Of a DNA stretch of 54,926 nucleotides, positions 47,766 to 54,926 are shown piece after piece (position 1 is the stretch's first letter; each line of letters opens with the position of its first letter). Below the pieces are notes generated by a model, which did not search any database, was not told the DNA's origin, and worked only from the letters and a program-made list of their open reading frames with translations. This stretch comes from Elusimicrobiota bacterium (GTDB lineage: Bacteria > Elusimicrobiota > Elusimicrobia > UBA1565 > UBA9628). Position numbers and translations under genes: made by a program. The stretch is from NCBI GenBank assembly GCA_016218545.1, contig JACRDQ010000012.1, positions 1 through 54,926 of the forward strand, written 5' to 3'.

Positions 47766-49253
47766 ATGGCGCGCAAGCAGCCCAGGCCCTCGGAACTCAT
47801 GCTCCGCCTCACCAAGAGGCTCGGAGCCGAAGGCCTGGCCAGCGCGCTCGCCCGGGCCAGGCGGTTGCGCGACCCCCTGAGCAAGGCCCGCTCCCTGGCG
47901 AGCGAAGGCCGCGCAGGAGAAGCCTTGGCAGAGGTCGTCTCTGCCCTGACCCGCGAGCCCGACCGCCCCACCTCTCCTCGCCTCGAGGAAGCCAGGGCGG
48001 TGCTGGAAAGCCGCGACTGGACGGCTGTCTGGCAGCCTGGGCCCGGAGCAGGGAGCGTGCGGGTGACCGGGCCCAAGGGACAACACGTCGCAGACATCGC
48101 CGCAGACTCCGCCGTGGCAGGCCTGCGGGACCTCACGGTCTCCATCACCCCCACGGTGCGGCTCAAGGCCGCTGCACGCAAGAAGCTCTCAGCCGCGGAT
48201 TCCGAAGCCCTCGAAAGGCTCGTCCGAGCCCTCTATCCCCTCATCGAGAGCCTCCGGCCCCAATCCTCCGGGCGCGAGGTCCGCAACCAGGCCGAGGTGC
48301 ACGAGGCCGGAGACAGGCCGGACGTCATCCTGCGCACCACCTTCGCCTGCAACCAGCGTTGTCCCTTCTGCTTCGTCCCGCACCAGAGCCCCATGGTCCC
48401 GGACGCGGAGCTCGAGGCCGAGCTCGACAGCGTGGCTCCGCGGCTCAAAGCCGAGGGGCTGGCCCTGACCGTGTCCGGGGGAGAGCCCCTCGCAGACCCC
48501 AGGCTGATCCGCATCCTCGAGTCCGCGCGCAGCAGGGGGATCAAGGAATTCATCCTGCAGACCAACATGGTCGGACTCGACCGCCCCGGCATGGTCGAAC
48601 GTCTCACTGCCCTGGGTGTCACCGGCTACGACGTCTCCTTCCACTCGCACCGCGCCAAGGCCTACGACGCCATCACAGGCAGCCGCGGCCAGCATCCGAG
48701 GGCTGTGTCGGCCCTGGGCAGCCTCCTTGACGAGCCCTCCATCCGGGTCACCGCCTGCATCCTCATCAACAAGCTCAACTACCGCCACCTGCCCGAGCTC
48801 ATGGGCTTCCTCGGCCGCGTCTCGCGCAAGCGCCGCAAGGAACGCCCCGTGGAGGTCTGCTTCTCGGTCATGAACGGCGCAGGCATGAACAGGGCAGCGC
48901 ACCTGGCCGTAGACCTCGAAGAAGCCGCTCCCTTCATCTGGAAGGCGCTCCAGCGCTGCAAGGCCGAGGGCATCACCGCCCAGCGCTTCTCCGGAGAGAG
49001 CTCCCTTCCTCCCTGCGTCGTGCCCAAGCCCGAGGACTGGGTGGAGCAGACCCCCTTCTCCCAGGACCGGGTCCGCTACGCCGAGGACTTCTCCGGCGCG
49101 TTCGGCGACGTGGGCAGGGCAAAGAAGCCGGGCTGCAGGGCCTGCCCCTACGACCGGTTCTGCCTGGGCGTGCCCGCGGAGTACGCCCGCCTCTTCGGGC
49201 TAGGCGCCCTCAGGCCCCCGCGCCCGAGGAGAGCCGGGCCAGCAGCCGATTGA
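47766..49253 (+). CDS. Radical SAM protein, paralogue of 16078-17316
   Basis: A 495-residue protein. Residues 1-195 are a helical N-terminal region longer than in its paralogue (MARKQPRPSELMLRLTKRL). The rSAM core is RTTFACNQRCPFCFVPHQSP and LTVSGGEPLADPRL; FHSHRAKAYDAITGSRG follows and matches FHSHQPKVYDRITGSRG of the paralogue. The C-terminus CRACPYDRFCLGVPAEYARLFGL is shared too. It is the only plus-strand gene in this half of the window apart from the toxin-antitoxin pair. Its 3' end overlaps the convergent rSAM gene by 44 nt, within the Pro/Arg-rich tail. Confidence 0.9.
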   Translation: MARKQPRPSELMLRLTKRLGAEGLASALARARRLRDPLSKARSLASEGRAGEALAEVVSALTREPDRPTSPRLEEARAVLESRDWTAVWQPGPGAGSVRVTGPKGQHVADIAADSAVAGLRDLTVSITPTVRLKAAARKKLSAADSEALERLVRALYPLIESLRPQSSGREVRNQAEVHEAGDRPDVILRTTFACNQRCPFCFVPHQSPMVPDAELEAELDSVAPRLKAEGLALTVSGGEPLADPRLIRILESARSRGIKEFILQTNMVGLDRPGMVERLTALGVTGYDVSFHSHRAKAYDAITGSRGQHPRAVSALGSLLDEPSIRVTACILINKLNYRHLPELMGFLGRVSRKRRKERPVEVCFSVMNGAGMNRAAHLAVDLEEAAPFIWKALQRCKAEGITAQRFSGESSLPPCVVPKPEDWVEQTPFSQDRVRYAEDFSGAFGDVGRAKKPGCRACPYDRFCLGVPAEYARLFGLGALRPPRPRRAGPAAD

Positions 49254-50235
49254 CGGAAAGGCCGAGCCCCAGGTTGTCGAGGAAGAGCCGTCCCTTGGCC
49301 GTGGAGGGCGGGTAGCGCTTGCGGAAGAGCTCCAGGACCTGCGCCCTGGTCCTGCGGACCTCTCCAAGGGACGAGACCGTGTCCAGCCGGCCGAGGCGCA
49401 TCACGGACTTCAACCCCGGGAAGAAGCGCTCCACGAAGACCGCTGGGTCGAGGTAAAGGCCTCCGTCGGTCTCCACGATGACCTCGTCGCTGAGCATCAC
49501 AGGCTCAGCCCCGCTCTTGAGGTTGAGGAGCTCGATGCCCCGCTCCTTGCAGACCCTGGCCGCGGCCTCGAGGAACTCCAAGAACCTGCTCCTCTCCCCG
49601 CTGCTCCACGCTGAACCCACCTCGTAGCCGAGCTGGATGCGCCGCACTCCCAGACCGGCCGCGAACTCGAGGTCCGAGATCCACTCCCGGCTGTCTCCGG
49701 GATGGGCTACCATGTTCACGAAATACGAGAGCCCTGAACCCTGGAGCCTGCGCAGGTTCGCCACAAGCCTTGGATGCACGTCCTGTCCCGAGGGAGCGGC
49801 TCGCCACTTGGCGTGGGTCTCAGCCTTGCCGTCCAAGCTGAAAAGGAACTCCACGTCCCGGCCCTTGAGCCACGCGAGCTTGCGCTCGTCGAGCCCAAGG
49901 CCGTTGGTCACGACCATGTGGTGGACCCGCTTGCCAAGCTCAGCTCCCCTGGCCTCAGCGTACGCGACCGCCTTCTGGATGAGCCCGAACTCGAGCAGGG
50001 GCTCCCCTCCGAAGTACCGCAGTTGGAGGTGTCGGACGTCCGAGGCGAGCAGGAGGTCCACGCTCCTGGCCAGGGTCTTCCAGGGCATGCGCTTGGGCCC
50101 GAGGGCCACGCCGCATGCGGCGCACTTCAGGGAGCACGCGTGCGCGAGCATGACCATGAGCGAGCCCGAGTAGTCCCGCACCCCGGGCGCTCCGCCCAGC
50201 CCTTGCTGGCGTCGAGGCTCGCGTCCCGGGCTCAC
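49210..50235 (-). CDS. Radical SAM protein without auxiliary-cluster cysteines
   Basis: About 341 residues from the GTG at 50235 (GTGA overlap with the upstream rSAM gene). C34, C38 and C41 lie in AHACSLKCAACGVALG; the GGEP box is LRYFGGEPLLEF. The C-terminal domain keeps SPASM-type strands (VIVETDGGLYLDPAVF) but has no cysteines beyond one in VCKERG. The protein ends LFLDNLGLGLSVNRLLARL, a motif that recurs as LNN-I/L-x-x-G in the next two genes. With them it probably modifies the His-Gly-Ser peptide encoded upstream (inference from operon order). Confidence 0.85.
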   Translation of the reverse strand: MSPGREPRRQQGLGGAPGVRDYSGSLMVMLAHACSLKCAACGVALGPKRMPWKTLARSVDLLLASDVRHLQLRYFGGEPLLEFGLIQKAVAYAEARGAELGKRVHHMVVTNGLGLDERKLAWLKGRDVEFLFSLDGKAETHAKWRAAPSGQDVHPRLVANLRRLQGSGLSYFVNMVAHPGDSREWISDLEFAAGLGVRRIQLGYEVGSAWSSGERSRFLEFLEAAARVCKERGIELLNLKSGAEPVMLSDEVIVETDGGLYLDPAVFVERFFPGLKSVMRLGRLDTVSSLGEVRRTRAQVLELFRKRYPPSTAKGRLFLDNLGLGLSVNRLLARLSSGAGA

Positions 50236-51500
50236 GGCTTCCCCCAGGGCGGGTTCCTGAGAAACCTCAGGCCGATGGCCAGGTTGTTGAGGAGCGTCCT
50301 GCGGAGGTCCCCCTGGCCGTAGGCTCCGGCCAGGAGGGCCAGGTTGTCGAACTGGGTCGAGGCGCACCGGTCGAAGAGCCCGGCCCGGGCCAATCGGCAC
50401 ACGCGGAAGCGCCGCTTCATGGCGCGGAAATCCTCCTCCAGGCACACCCCGGTCTCCCGGAAGACCTCGCCGTCGCAGTCCACGGTGAGCTCGCTGTTCA
50501 GGACCACGGGCTCGCGCCTGGCGGTCTGGGCGTTGACGAACGTGACCCCGGTCCGCTCGGCTGACTCAGCCACGGCTCCCATCTGCCTGAAGAGCTCGGA
50601 TGCCGCGGCATCGTCCCAGTACCGGCCCAGGGCGTAGTTGAGCTGGATGCGGCGGTGCCCGAGGTCCGCGAGGAAGCGGAACTCCGAACCCAGCCGGGCC
50701 ACGTTCTCGGGCGTGACCACGGCGATGACCTGGTAGGGGATGTCCGCGGTTCGCAAGGCAGCGAGGTTGCGGCTGAGCCTGGCGTAGTAGTCCCGGCCCC
50801 CTGCTGCGCGGCGCTGGGAAAGGTGCGTGGCATAGGTGCCGTCGCAGCTGAACTCGAGGCTGATGCCGTGGTCGCGGAAGAAGAGGAGGGCCTTGTCATC
50901 CAGGGCGAGCCCGTTGGTGGTGAGGAGGAAGCGCGCCTTCTTGCCGCTACGCAGAGCCTGCTCCTCGGCCGCCAGGGTCGCGGCTCGGACCGTGTCCATG
51001 GCCAGGAGGGGCTCGCCTCCGAAGAACTGGAGCTCAGCCTCGGACCTCAGGCCTCCCATGAGCCAGCGGACCCCTGCCTCAGCGGTCTTGGCGCTCATGC
51101 GGGCCGGGTAGCGCCGGACCCGGCAATAAGCGCAAGCCAACTGGCAGGAGTGCGTCACGAGCAGGATGAGCCTGGGGCTTCCCGCGCTCCCGAGCACGGT
51201 CTTGAGCAGGTCGCGGTCCAGCCTGACGCCGAACGCCTTGAGCCGCTCAAGGAGGGCCTTCCTATAGAAGAGCCACTCCATGTACCCGCCGGACCCTTGG
51301 CCTGAAGCCTCGGCTTTCCAGAGCCCTGCCAACAGAGCCCGATCGAGAGTGGAAAGGATCGCCCGGACCTCGCCTGAACCGGCGGCATCCAGGCTCGACG
51401 CGCCTCGATGCTCCAGGAGCAGGGCCTCCGCCCGCTTGAGCAGGCCGGCCAGCTTGGCGGTCAGGGCTCCGGACCCGGCTCCTCCCCTAGCGGCTGCCAT
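50232..51500 (-). CDS. Radical SAM protein with N-terminal helical extension
   Basis: About 422 residues from the ATG at 51500, which overlaps the previous gene by 14 nt; the open frame to 51647 is a shadow. Residues 1-110 are a helical extension rich in Ala and Leu. The core is LLVTHSCQLACAYCRVRRYPARM and LQFFGGEPLLAMDTV. The SPASM-like strand LTVDCDGEVFRETGVCLEEDF keeps cysteines, as do RVCRLARAGLFDRC, so at least one auxiliary cluster is possible. It ends TLLNNLAIGLRFLRNPPWGKP, matching the LNN-x-x-x-G tail of its neighbours. Likely one of the modifying enzymes of the His-Gly-Ser peptide. Confidence 0.87.
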   Translation of the reverse strand: MAAARGGAGSGALTAKLAGLLKRAEALLLEHRGASSLDAAGSGEVRAILSTLDRALLAGLWKAEASGQGSGGYMEWLFYRKALLERLKAFGVRLDRDLLKTVLGSAGSPRLILLVTHSCQLACAYCRVRRYPARMSAKTAEAGVRWLMGGLRSEAELQFFGGEPLLAMDTVRAATLAAEEQALRSGKKARFLLTTNGLALDDKALLFFRDHGISLEFSCDGTYATHLSQRRAAGGRDYYARLSRNLAALRTADIPYQVIAVVTPENVARLGSEFRFLADLGHRRIQLNYALGRYWDDAAASELFRQMGAVAESAERTGVTFVNAQTARREPVVLNSELTVDCDGEVFRETGVCLEEDFRAMKRRFRVCRLARAGLFDRCASTQFDNLALLAGAYGQGDLRRTLLNNLAIGLRFLRNPPWGKP

Positions 51501-52473
51501 GCAGCTCCCTGTCCAGGCCCGCGAAGAAGGCCCCCACCTTGGTCCCGAAATCGATGTTGTTGAGGATGACGCGGCGCACGCGCTCGTCTTGGCCATGCAT
51601 GCGGACCAGGGTGTAGTAGCAGTGGAACCTGCCCCAGTCGATGGCATTGATGTCCGGCCGGTCCTGCACCCGGCCCAAGGGGAAGGGCCGCGCCCCGGTC
51701 GGCCGGGTGGTCTCGAAGAGCCACTCGCTCATGAGATGCAGTGAGCCGTCCGTGTCCACCATGAGCTCGGCGTTGAGCACCGTGGGCTCGACCCTGCCGC
51801 CGAGGTTTCCCAGGCCGATGACCCCGCGCCTGAGCTCGGCGCGGTGGCGCCGCACGATGGAGCGGACCTGGCTGAAGAAGACGGCCTCGTCCTCAGGCCT
51901 CCAGAGGGAGCCCACGCTGTAGCTCAGGTCGAAGCGCCGCGCTCCCAGGCCGAGCAGGTGCTCGAAGTTCCGGGCGAGGTTCCCGGCCCGGCTAGGATCG
52001 GCCACAGCCACCACGACGCAGTCGAGCCCGGCTGCGAGAGCCCGCTCGACTCCGCCGCGCGTGGCCGCGTAGGGGTCGAGGCCGGGGTCAGCCGCGGGTT
52101 TCTGGAGGTTGTGGTCCCTGCGGCTTCCATCGAGGGAGAGCTCGAGCGAGAAGCGGCGCTTGGAGAGCCAGGCGAGCTTCCCGGCGTCGAGCTCGATGGC
52201 GTTGGTCACCATGTAGAAGGAGAGCCTCTTGCCGAGCTTGCGGGCCCGGGCCTCGGCGTACTCAGCCGCCTCCCGGACCACCGGGAAGTTGAGCAGCGGC
52301 TCTCCTCCTCCGAAATCCACGCGCGCCTCAGGGCTCCGCCTTTGCAGGAGGAAGTCCACGGCGCAGCGCGCCGTAGCCGGACTCATGTCAGCCTCCCGCT
52401 TCTCCACAGGGCAATAGGTGCACCGCAGTTGGCAGCGCCTGGTCACGAAGAGCTGGATGTTGCTCTTCCTCAT
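51487..52473 (-). CDS. Radical SAM protein, compact, SPASM scaffold without cysteines
   Basis: About 328 residues from the ATG at 52473 (ATGA overlap with the B12-type rSAM gene); the open frame to 53475 is a shadow. C14, C18 and C21 are in VTRRCQLRCTYCPVEKRE, with VDFGGGEPLLNFPV. The SPASM strand VDTDGSLHLMSEWLFETT lacks the usual cysteines; the only others are C in GLDCVVVAV and RFHCYYTL. It ends VILNNIDFGTKVGAFFAGLDREL. The RRCQ.RCTYCP signature is common in peptide-modifying rSAM enzymes. Peptide modification is inferred from context. Confidence 0.87.
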   Translation of the reverse strand: MRKSNIQLFVTRRCQLRCTYCPVEKREADMSPATARCAVDFLLQRRSPEARVDFGGGEPLLNFPVVREAAEYAEARARKLGKRLSFYMVTNAIELDAGKLAWLSKRRFSLELSLDGSRRDHNLQKPAADPGLDPYAATRGGVERALAAGLDCVVVAVADPSRAGNLARNFEHLLGLGARRFDLSYSVGSLWRPEDEAVFFSQVRSIVRRHRAELRRGVIGLGNLGGRVEPTVLNAELMVDTDGSLHLMSEWLFETTRPTGARPFPLGRVQDRPDINAIDWGRFHCYYTLVRMHGQDERVRRVILNNIDFGTKVGAFFAGLDRELHGSR

Positions 52474-54299
52474 CGCACGTCTCCGGACGCGGGCGGAAGA
52501 TGGAAGAGGTCCACGCAGCGGCGCAGGCTTTCGGACCGGCCGGGACCCCGGCCGGAGAGCGCCAGCTCCTCGGAGCGCTTGAGCGCGGTCAGGAGCAGGG
52601 CCTCGAGCTCCGACCTCCAGGGCCCGAGCTCGCCCCGGCCGGCCCTGAGGCAGAACTCCCGGACATCCGGGTCCTCGGGCATGTCCCTGGCCACCAGGGG
52701 ATAGTCGAAGAGCGGGAAGCCCTTGAGCCTCAGGGTCTCGCGTACCTCGATGCGGCTCCGCAGGCCCAGGCGGATGAGCCTGCGATAGCTCGCCGTGGGA
52801 TAGAAGGACACGAGATGAGGGGTCGGCGTCCCGAGGATGGCGAAGGGCTCCCCGCACAAGGCCTGGAGCCGCACGATGCGGCCCAACCCTTCCACCAGGT
52901 CCTCGAGCCTCGTCTCGGCATTGGCCGCGATGAGGTGATGAGCCTGCCGGATGCCGCGCCGGGACAAGGCCAGGGCCGCCTTGGCGGCGCGGGCGCAGTC
53001 GTAGCCCTTGCCCAGCCTCTTGAGCTCGAGGTCGCAGAAGCTCTCGGTGCCGATGTAGACCCACGGCCGGTCCGCGGGAGCCGCGGACGCGCCGCCCACC
53101 TTGGGCGTGAAGAGTCCGGGGTCCAGGGCGTCGAGCAGAGCCGCGTCGAGCTCGTCCGTGGGCCGTCCCGCGCGCTTGCGGAAGAAGGAGTTCACCGCGG
53201 TCTGGATGAAGAGCACGAAGAAGGGCGAGCGCTTCAGCACGGAGAAGAGCGCCTTGGCGCGGCCGGGGTCCGCGAGGAAGTCGTCGTCGTAGAACCCGAT
53301 CCCGAACGCCCCGGGAGGGACCCGGGACCAGCTGCCGTAGAGCTCCTTGAGCCTGCGGCCGTAGGAGGCCAGGAGCGAGGCCACGGCCTCCGGGGACCTG
53401 CCGTGGAACCGGCCCCGGTCCATGGAAGCGCAGAAGGCACAGCCGTAGCAGCAGCCCCTGGAAAGGCACAGGCACAGGCCCAGGCTCGCGTCCTCCTTGC
53501 CCAGGAGTGAGAGATCCAGGACCGAGCGGTCCAGGTCCGCGACCCGGGACACGCGCTCTCCAGCAGCCCAGACCAGGCCGCCCGCGTCGGAAGACAGCAC
53601 GCCGTCCAGGGCGGCGAGGGCCTCGCGCCGCGCCTCGGACAGGGGCGAGGAAGCGTCGGACGGGCCCAGCACGCGCGCCAAGGCGGGCAGGACCTCCTCG
53701 CCTGCGCCTCGCACCACCAGGTGCGCCTGCGGCAGATGCACGAAGGTCTCCTCCGGACTCAAGGTGGGCATGATGCCGCCCACGGCAAGGAAGGCCCTGG
53801 TCCGGCTGCGCAGGAAAGCCAGGAGCCTGCGGCTGGGCTCGAAGCAGGAGTCGTAGAGGGTCAGGCCCACCAGGGTGATGTCAGGATGCCGCTCGAGCAG
53901 CTTGGACAGGCCGGCCAGGCCGCAAGGACCCTTCTCGTCGAGCCTGGAGAGCTTGAGGTCCGAGAGCACCACAGGCACGCCCTCGGCCTTGAGGCTCGAA
54001 GCCAGGCAGAAGGTCGCTCCGTGGAGCCTGCCTGCGTCCGGCTCTCCGCCGGGGCCGGACTGGAAGGGGTTGCGGAACAGCAGGACCTTGGCCTGCGCAG
54101 GCCCGGTCCGGGGTCTTGGCCGGGCCGGCTTGCGGTCGGAGGGCACGAGAGGAAGGATCTTCCGAAGGGGCCTGGGACCCCGGGCGAGAAGCCCGGCCGC
54201 GGCCTTGAGGAAAGCCGCCCTGCGGCGGCTCTCCCCTAGCTCAAGCTGCGACGTCTCCCAACGAGCGGGCAGGGGCTCACCATTGCCCGTGGCTGCCAT
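52470..54299 (-). CDS. B12-binding-domain-type radical SAM protein
   Basis: About 609 residues from the ATG at 54299, inside the last codons of the His-Gly-Ser gene (23-nt overlap). Upstream the frame runs through the repeat as meaningless TGRTAA units. Residues 60-260 resemble a cobalamin-binding Rossmann domain ([64 protein letters not shown]). No clear DxHxxG motif is present, so B12 binding is uncertain. The rSAM core is [21 protein letters not shown] (C-x3-C-x2-C), followed by a large C-terminal domain ([30 protein letters not shown]). This class often methylates or makes C-C and C-S bonds on peptides and tetrapyrroles. Confidence 0.85.
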   Translation of the reverse strand: MAATGNGEPLPARWETSQLELGESRRRAAFLKAAAGLLARGPRPLRKILPLVPSDRKPARPRPRTGPAQAKVLLFRNPFQSGPGGEPDAGRLHGATFCLASSLKAEGVPVVLSDLKLSRLDEKGPCGLAGLSKLLERHPDITLVGLTLYDSCFEPSRRLLAFLRSRTRAFLAVGGIMPTLSPEETFVHLPQAHLVVRGAGEEVLPALARVLGPSDASSPLSEARREALAALDGVLSSDAGGLVWAAGERVSRVADLDRSVLDLSLLGKEDASLGLCLCLSRGCCYGCAFCASMDRGRFHGRSPEAVASLLASYGRRLKELYGSWSRVPPGAFGIGFYDDDFLADPGRAKALFSVLKRSPFFVLFIQTAVNSFFRKRAGRPTDELDAALLDALDPGLFTPKVGGASAAPADRPWVYIGTESFCDLELKRLGKGYDCARAAKAALALSRRGIRQAHHLIAANAETRLEDLVEGLGRIVRLQALCGEPFAILGTPTPHLVSFYPTASYRRLIRLGLRSRIEVRETLRLKGFPLFDYPLVARDMPEDPDVREFCLRAGRGELGPWRSELEALLLTALKRSEELALSGRGPGRSESLRRCVDLFHLPPASGDVR

Positions 54300-54777
54300 G
54301 GGAGCCGTGCGACCCGTGGCTGCCGTGCGACCCGTGGCTGCCGTGCGAGGCGTGGGAGCCGTGCGACCCGTGGCTGCCGTGCGACCCGTGGCTGCCGTGC
54401 GACCCGTGGCTGCCGTGCGACCCGTGGGAACCGTGCGACCCGTGGCTGCCGTGCGACCCGTGGCTGCCGTGCGACCCGTGGCTGCCGTGCGACCCGTGGG
54501 AACCGTGCGACCCGTGGCTGCCGTGCGACCCGTGGGAGGCGTGGCTTGCATGCGAGCTGTGGCTGATGTGCTGGGGCTGCTGGGTCCCCGAGTTATGCAG
54601 GGCGTTGCTGTGCTCGGTCTGGGCGAGCAGCTCTTCCGCGCGCACCTGGGCCGCGCCCACGATCCCGAGGCCGGCCGCGGCCTTCACCACGTCCTTCTTG
54701 AGGATCTTGCCCTCCTCGCTCGTGAGGAACCGGGAGATATCTTTCTTGATCTTCGGGATGAATTCTTTCTCGCTCAT
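54277..54777 (-). CDS. His-Xaa-Ser repeat precursor peptide (probable RiPP)
   Basis: A 166-residue peptide. Residues 1-69 form a leader ([20 protein letters not shown], then [33 protein letters not shown]), with a short hydrophobic patch at 32-44. Residues 70-162 are 31 consecutive His-X-Ser triplets ([12 protein letters not shown], 20 HGS, HAS, 6 HGS), closed by HGQW. His-Xaa-Ser repeat precursors (HxsA type) are known to be encoded beside rSAM maturases. Here a B12-type rSAM and three other rSAM genes follow in the same operon. The start has a strong GGGGGGAG ribosome site. The arrayed histidines could bind metal or heme, or be cross-linked. Function unknown. Confidence 0.88.
   Translation of the reverse strand: MSEKEFIPKIKKDISRFLTSEEGKILKKDVVKAAAGLGIVGAAQVRAEELLAQTEHSNALHNSGTQQPQHISHSSHASHASHGSHGSHGSHGSHGSHGSHGSHGSHGSHGSHGSHGSHGSHGSHGSHGSHGSHGSHGSHGSHASHGSHGSHGSHGSHGSHGSHGQW
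54292..54570. repeat. Minisatellite of 9/18-bp units within the precursor gene
   Basis: Thirty-one 9-bp units encode the His-X-Ser triplets; much of the block is an 18-bp unit (GACCCGTGGCTGCCGTGC on the plus strand) with small variants. It is a coding tandem array prone to length change by slippage. The unit varies mostly at silent positions, and GGAACC and GAGGCG variants are interspersed. Confidence 0.9.
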
Positions 54778-54786
54778 GACTCCCCC

Positions 54787-54926
54787 CTACTGCTTCAGAT
54801 ACGGACTTCGCGGCTCCTTCTGTTTGAGCCAGCGATGAAAGATCTTGTCGTACTTGCCCCGACCCAGACGCTCGAACAGGACGTCCTGGATGCCCATGTT
54901 GATCCGGCACCGCGTGTTCGACGGCA
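54787..54926 (-). CDS. C-terminus of a further gene, probably another rSAM protein (partial)
   Basis: The frame is open from the window edge to a TAG at 54787-54789 and encodes 45 residues: PSNTRCRINMGIQDVLFERL, then GRGKYDKIFHRWLKQKEPRSPYLKQ. A cysteine followed by the N-x-G-I type segment resembles the LNN-x-x-x-G ends of the three rSAM proteins at 49210-52473, so I infer a fourth related enzyme. It ends 9 nt before the precursor gene start, on the same strand, and would be transcribed ahead of it. The N-terminus is outside the window. Confidence 0.5.
   Translation of the reverse strand, partial: PSNTRCRINMGIQDVLFERLGRGKYDKIFHRWLKQKEPRSPYLKQ

Noticed and set aside
52474..53475. 662-residue version of the compact rSAM protein
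   Set aside because: The extension is a shadow of the B12-type rSAM gene, whose frame has conserved motifs throughout.
54300..54551. TGRTAA-repeat N-terminus on the B12-type rSAM protein
   Set aside because: It is the His-Gly-Ser repeat read in another frame; the HGS frame has a leader, a ribosome site and sensible composition, and an ATG at 54299 gives the rSAM protein a normal start.
54292..54570. CRISPR array
   Set aside because: The repeats are contiguous 9/18-bp units without unique spacers and are coding.

Overview
This is a GC-rich bacterial window of about 55 kb. It is almost entirely coding, and most genes are on the minus strand in long runs whose stop and start codons overlap (ATGA, GTGA or TGATG). 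The dominant feature is at least fifteen radical SAM (rSAM) domains with a visible C-x3-C-x2-C motif, mixed with nitrogenase-like genes. From memory of the literature (work on non-gut Elusimicrobiota by Meheust and colleagues, 2020), loci that combine nitrogenase paralogues with many rSAM genes occur in groundwater Elusimicrobiota and a few other lineages, and were proposed to reduce a tetrapyrrole. I therefore infer an Elusimicrobiota-like host. No rRNA or marker gene here proves it.

Layout. (1) 94-6747: a TPR protein, a lysyltransferase-like DUF2156 protein, a NodI/NodJ-like ABC exporter, a secreted protein, a CpaB-like exported protein, and an ECF sigma factor with a probable membrane anti-sigma factor. 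(2) 6913-11736: SpoVG, an rSAM protein, and a giant ferredoxin / NodU-type carbamoyltransferase / rSAM fusion. (3) 11865-14638 (+): two MEDS-domain sensors, the second a histidine kinase. (4) 14613-27227 (-): a PBP4-type carboxypeptidase, three rSAM proteins, two large membrane glycosyltransferase-like TPR proteins, a tetrapyrrole-methylase-family protein and a TPR protein. An SGNH-hydrolase/TPR gene (27270-29393, +) is transcribed divergently. (5) 29755-47690 (-): the nitrogenase-like locus, with a NifH-NifD/K-type fusion, a separate NifH, four further component-1-like proteins, five rSAM proteins, an A24 prepilin-peptidase-like membrane protein and a small HTH protein. A plus-strand toxin-antitoxin pair (33609-34139) is embedded in it, and a small membrane gene is broken by an amber codon. 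(6) 47766-49253 (+): an rSAM protein paralogous to the one at 16078-17316. (7) 49210-54926 (-): a probable RiPP operon. It encodes a 166-residue precursor with 31 consecutive His-X-Ser triplets, a B12-type rSAM protein, three more rSAM proteins and the C-terminus of a further gene.

How it may work together (inference). The two NifH-like reductases would feed electrons to NifD/K-like proteins that act on a small-molecule, perhaps tetrapyrrole, substrate. The rSAM enzymes, tetrapyrrole-family methylase, carbamoyltransferase and glycosyltransferases would supply further modification. The exporter, A24-like protease and membrane proteins would deal with transport or maturation. The His-Gly-Ser peptide next to the locus is the least explained element: it could be a modified metal- or tetrapyrrole-binding peptide made by the neighbouring rSAM enzymes.

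Regulatory sequences show a pattern. Several genes have a -10-like hexamer only 6-8 nt before the ATG, which suggests leaderless transcripts, and several share a TTTGGTATnAT-type extended -10. Long palindromes lie at 17-92, 5035-5065 and 45329-45395. I saw no tRNA, rRNA, CRISPR array or transposase gene.
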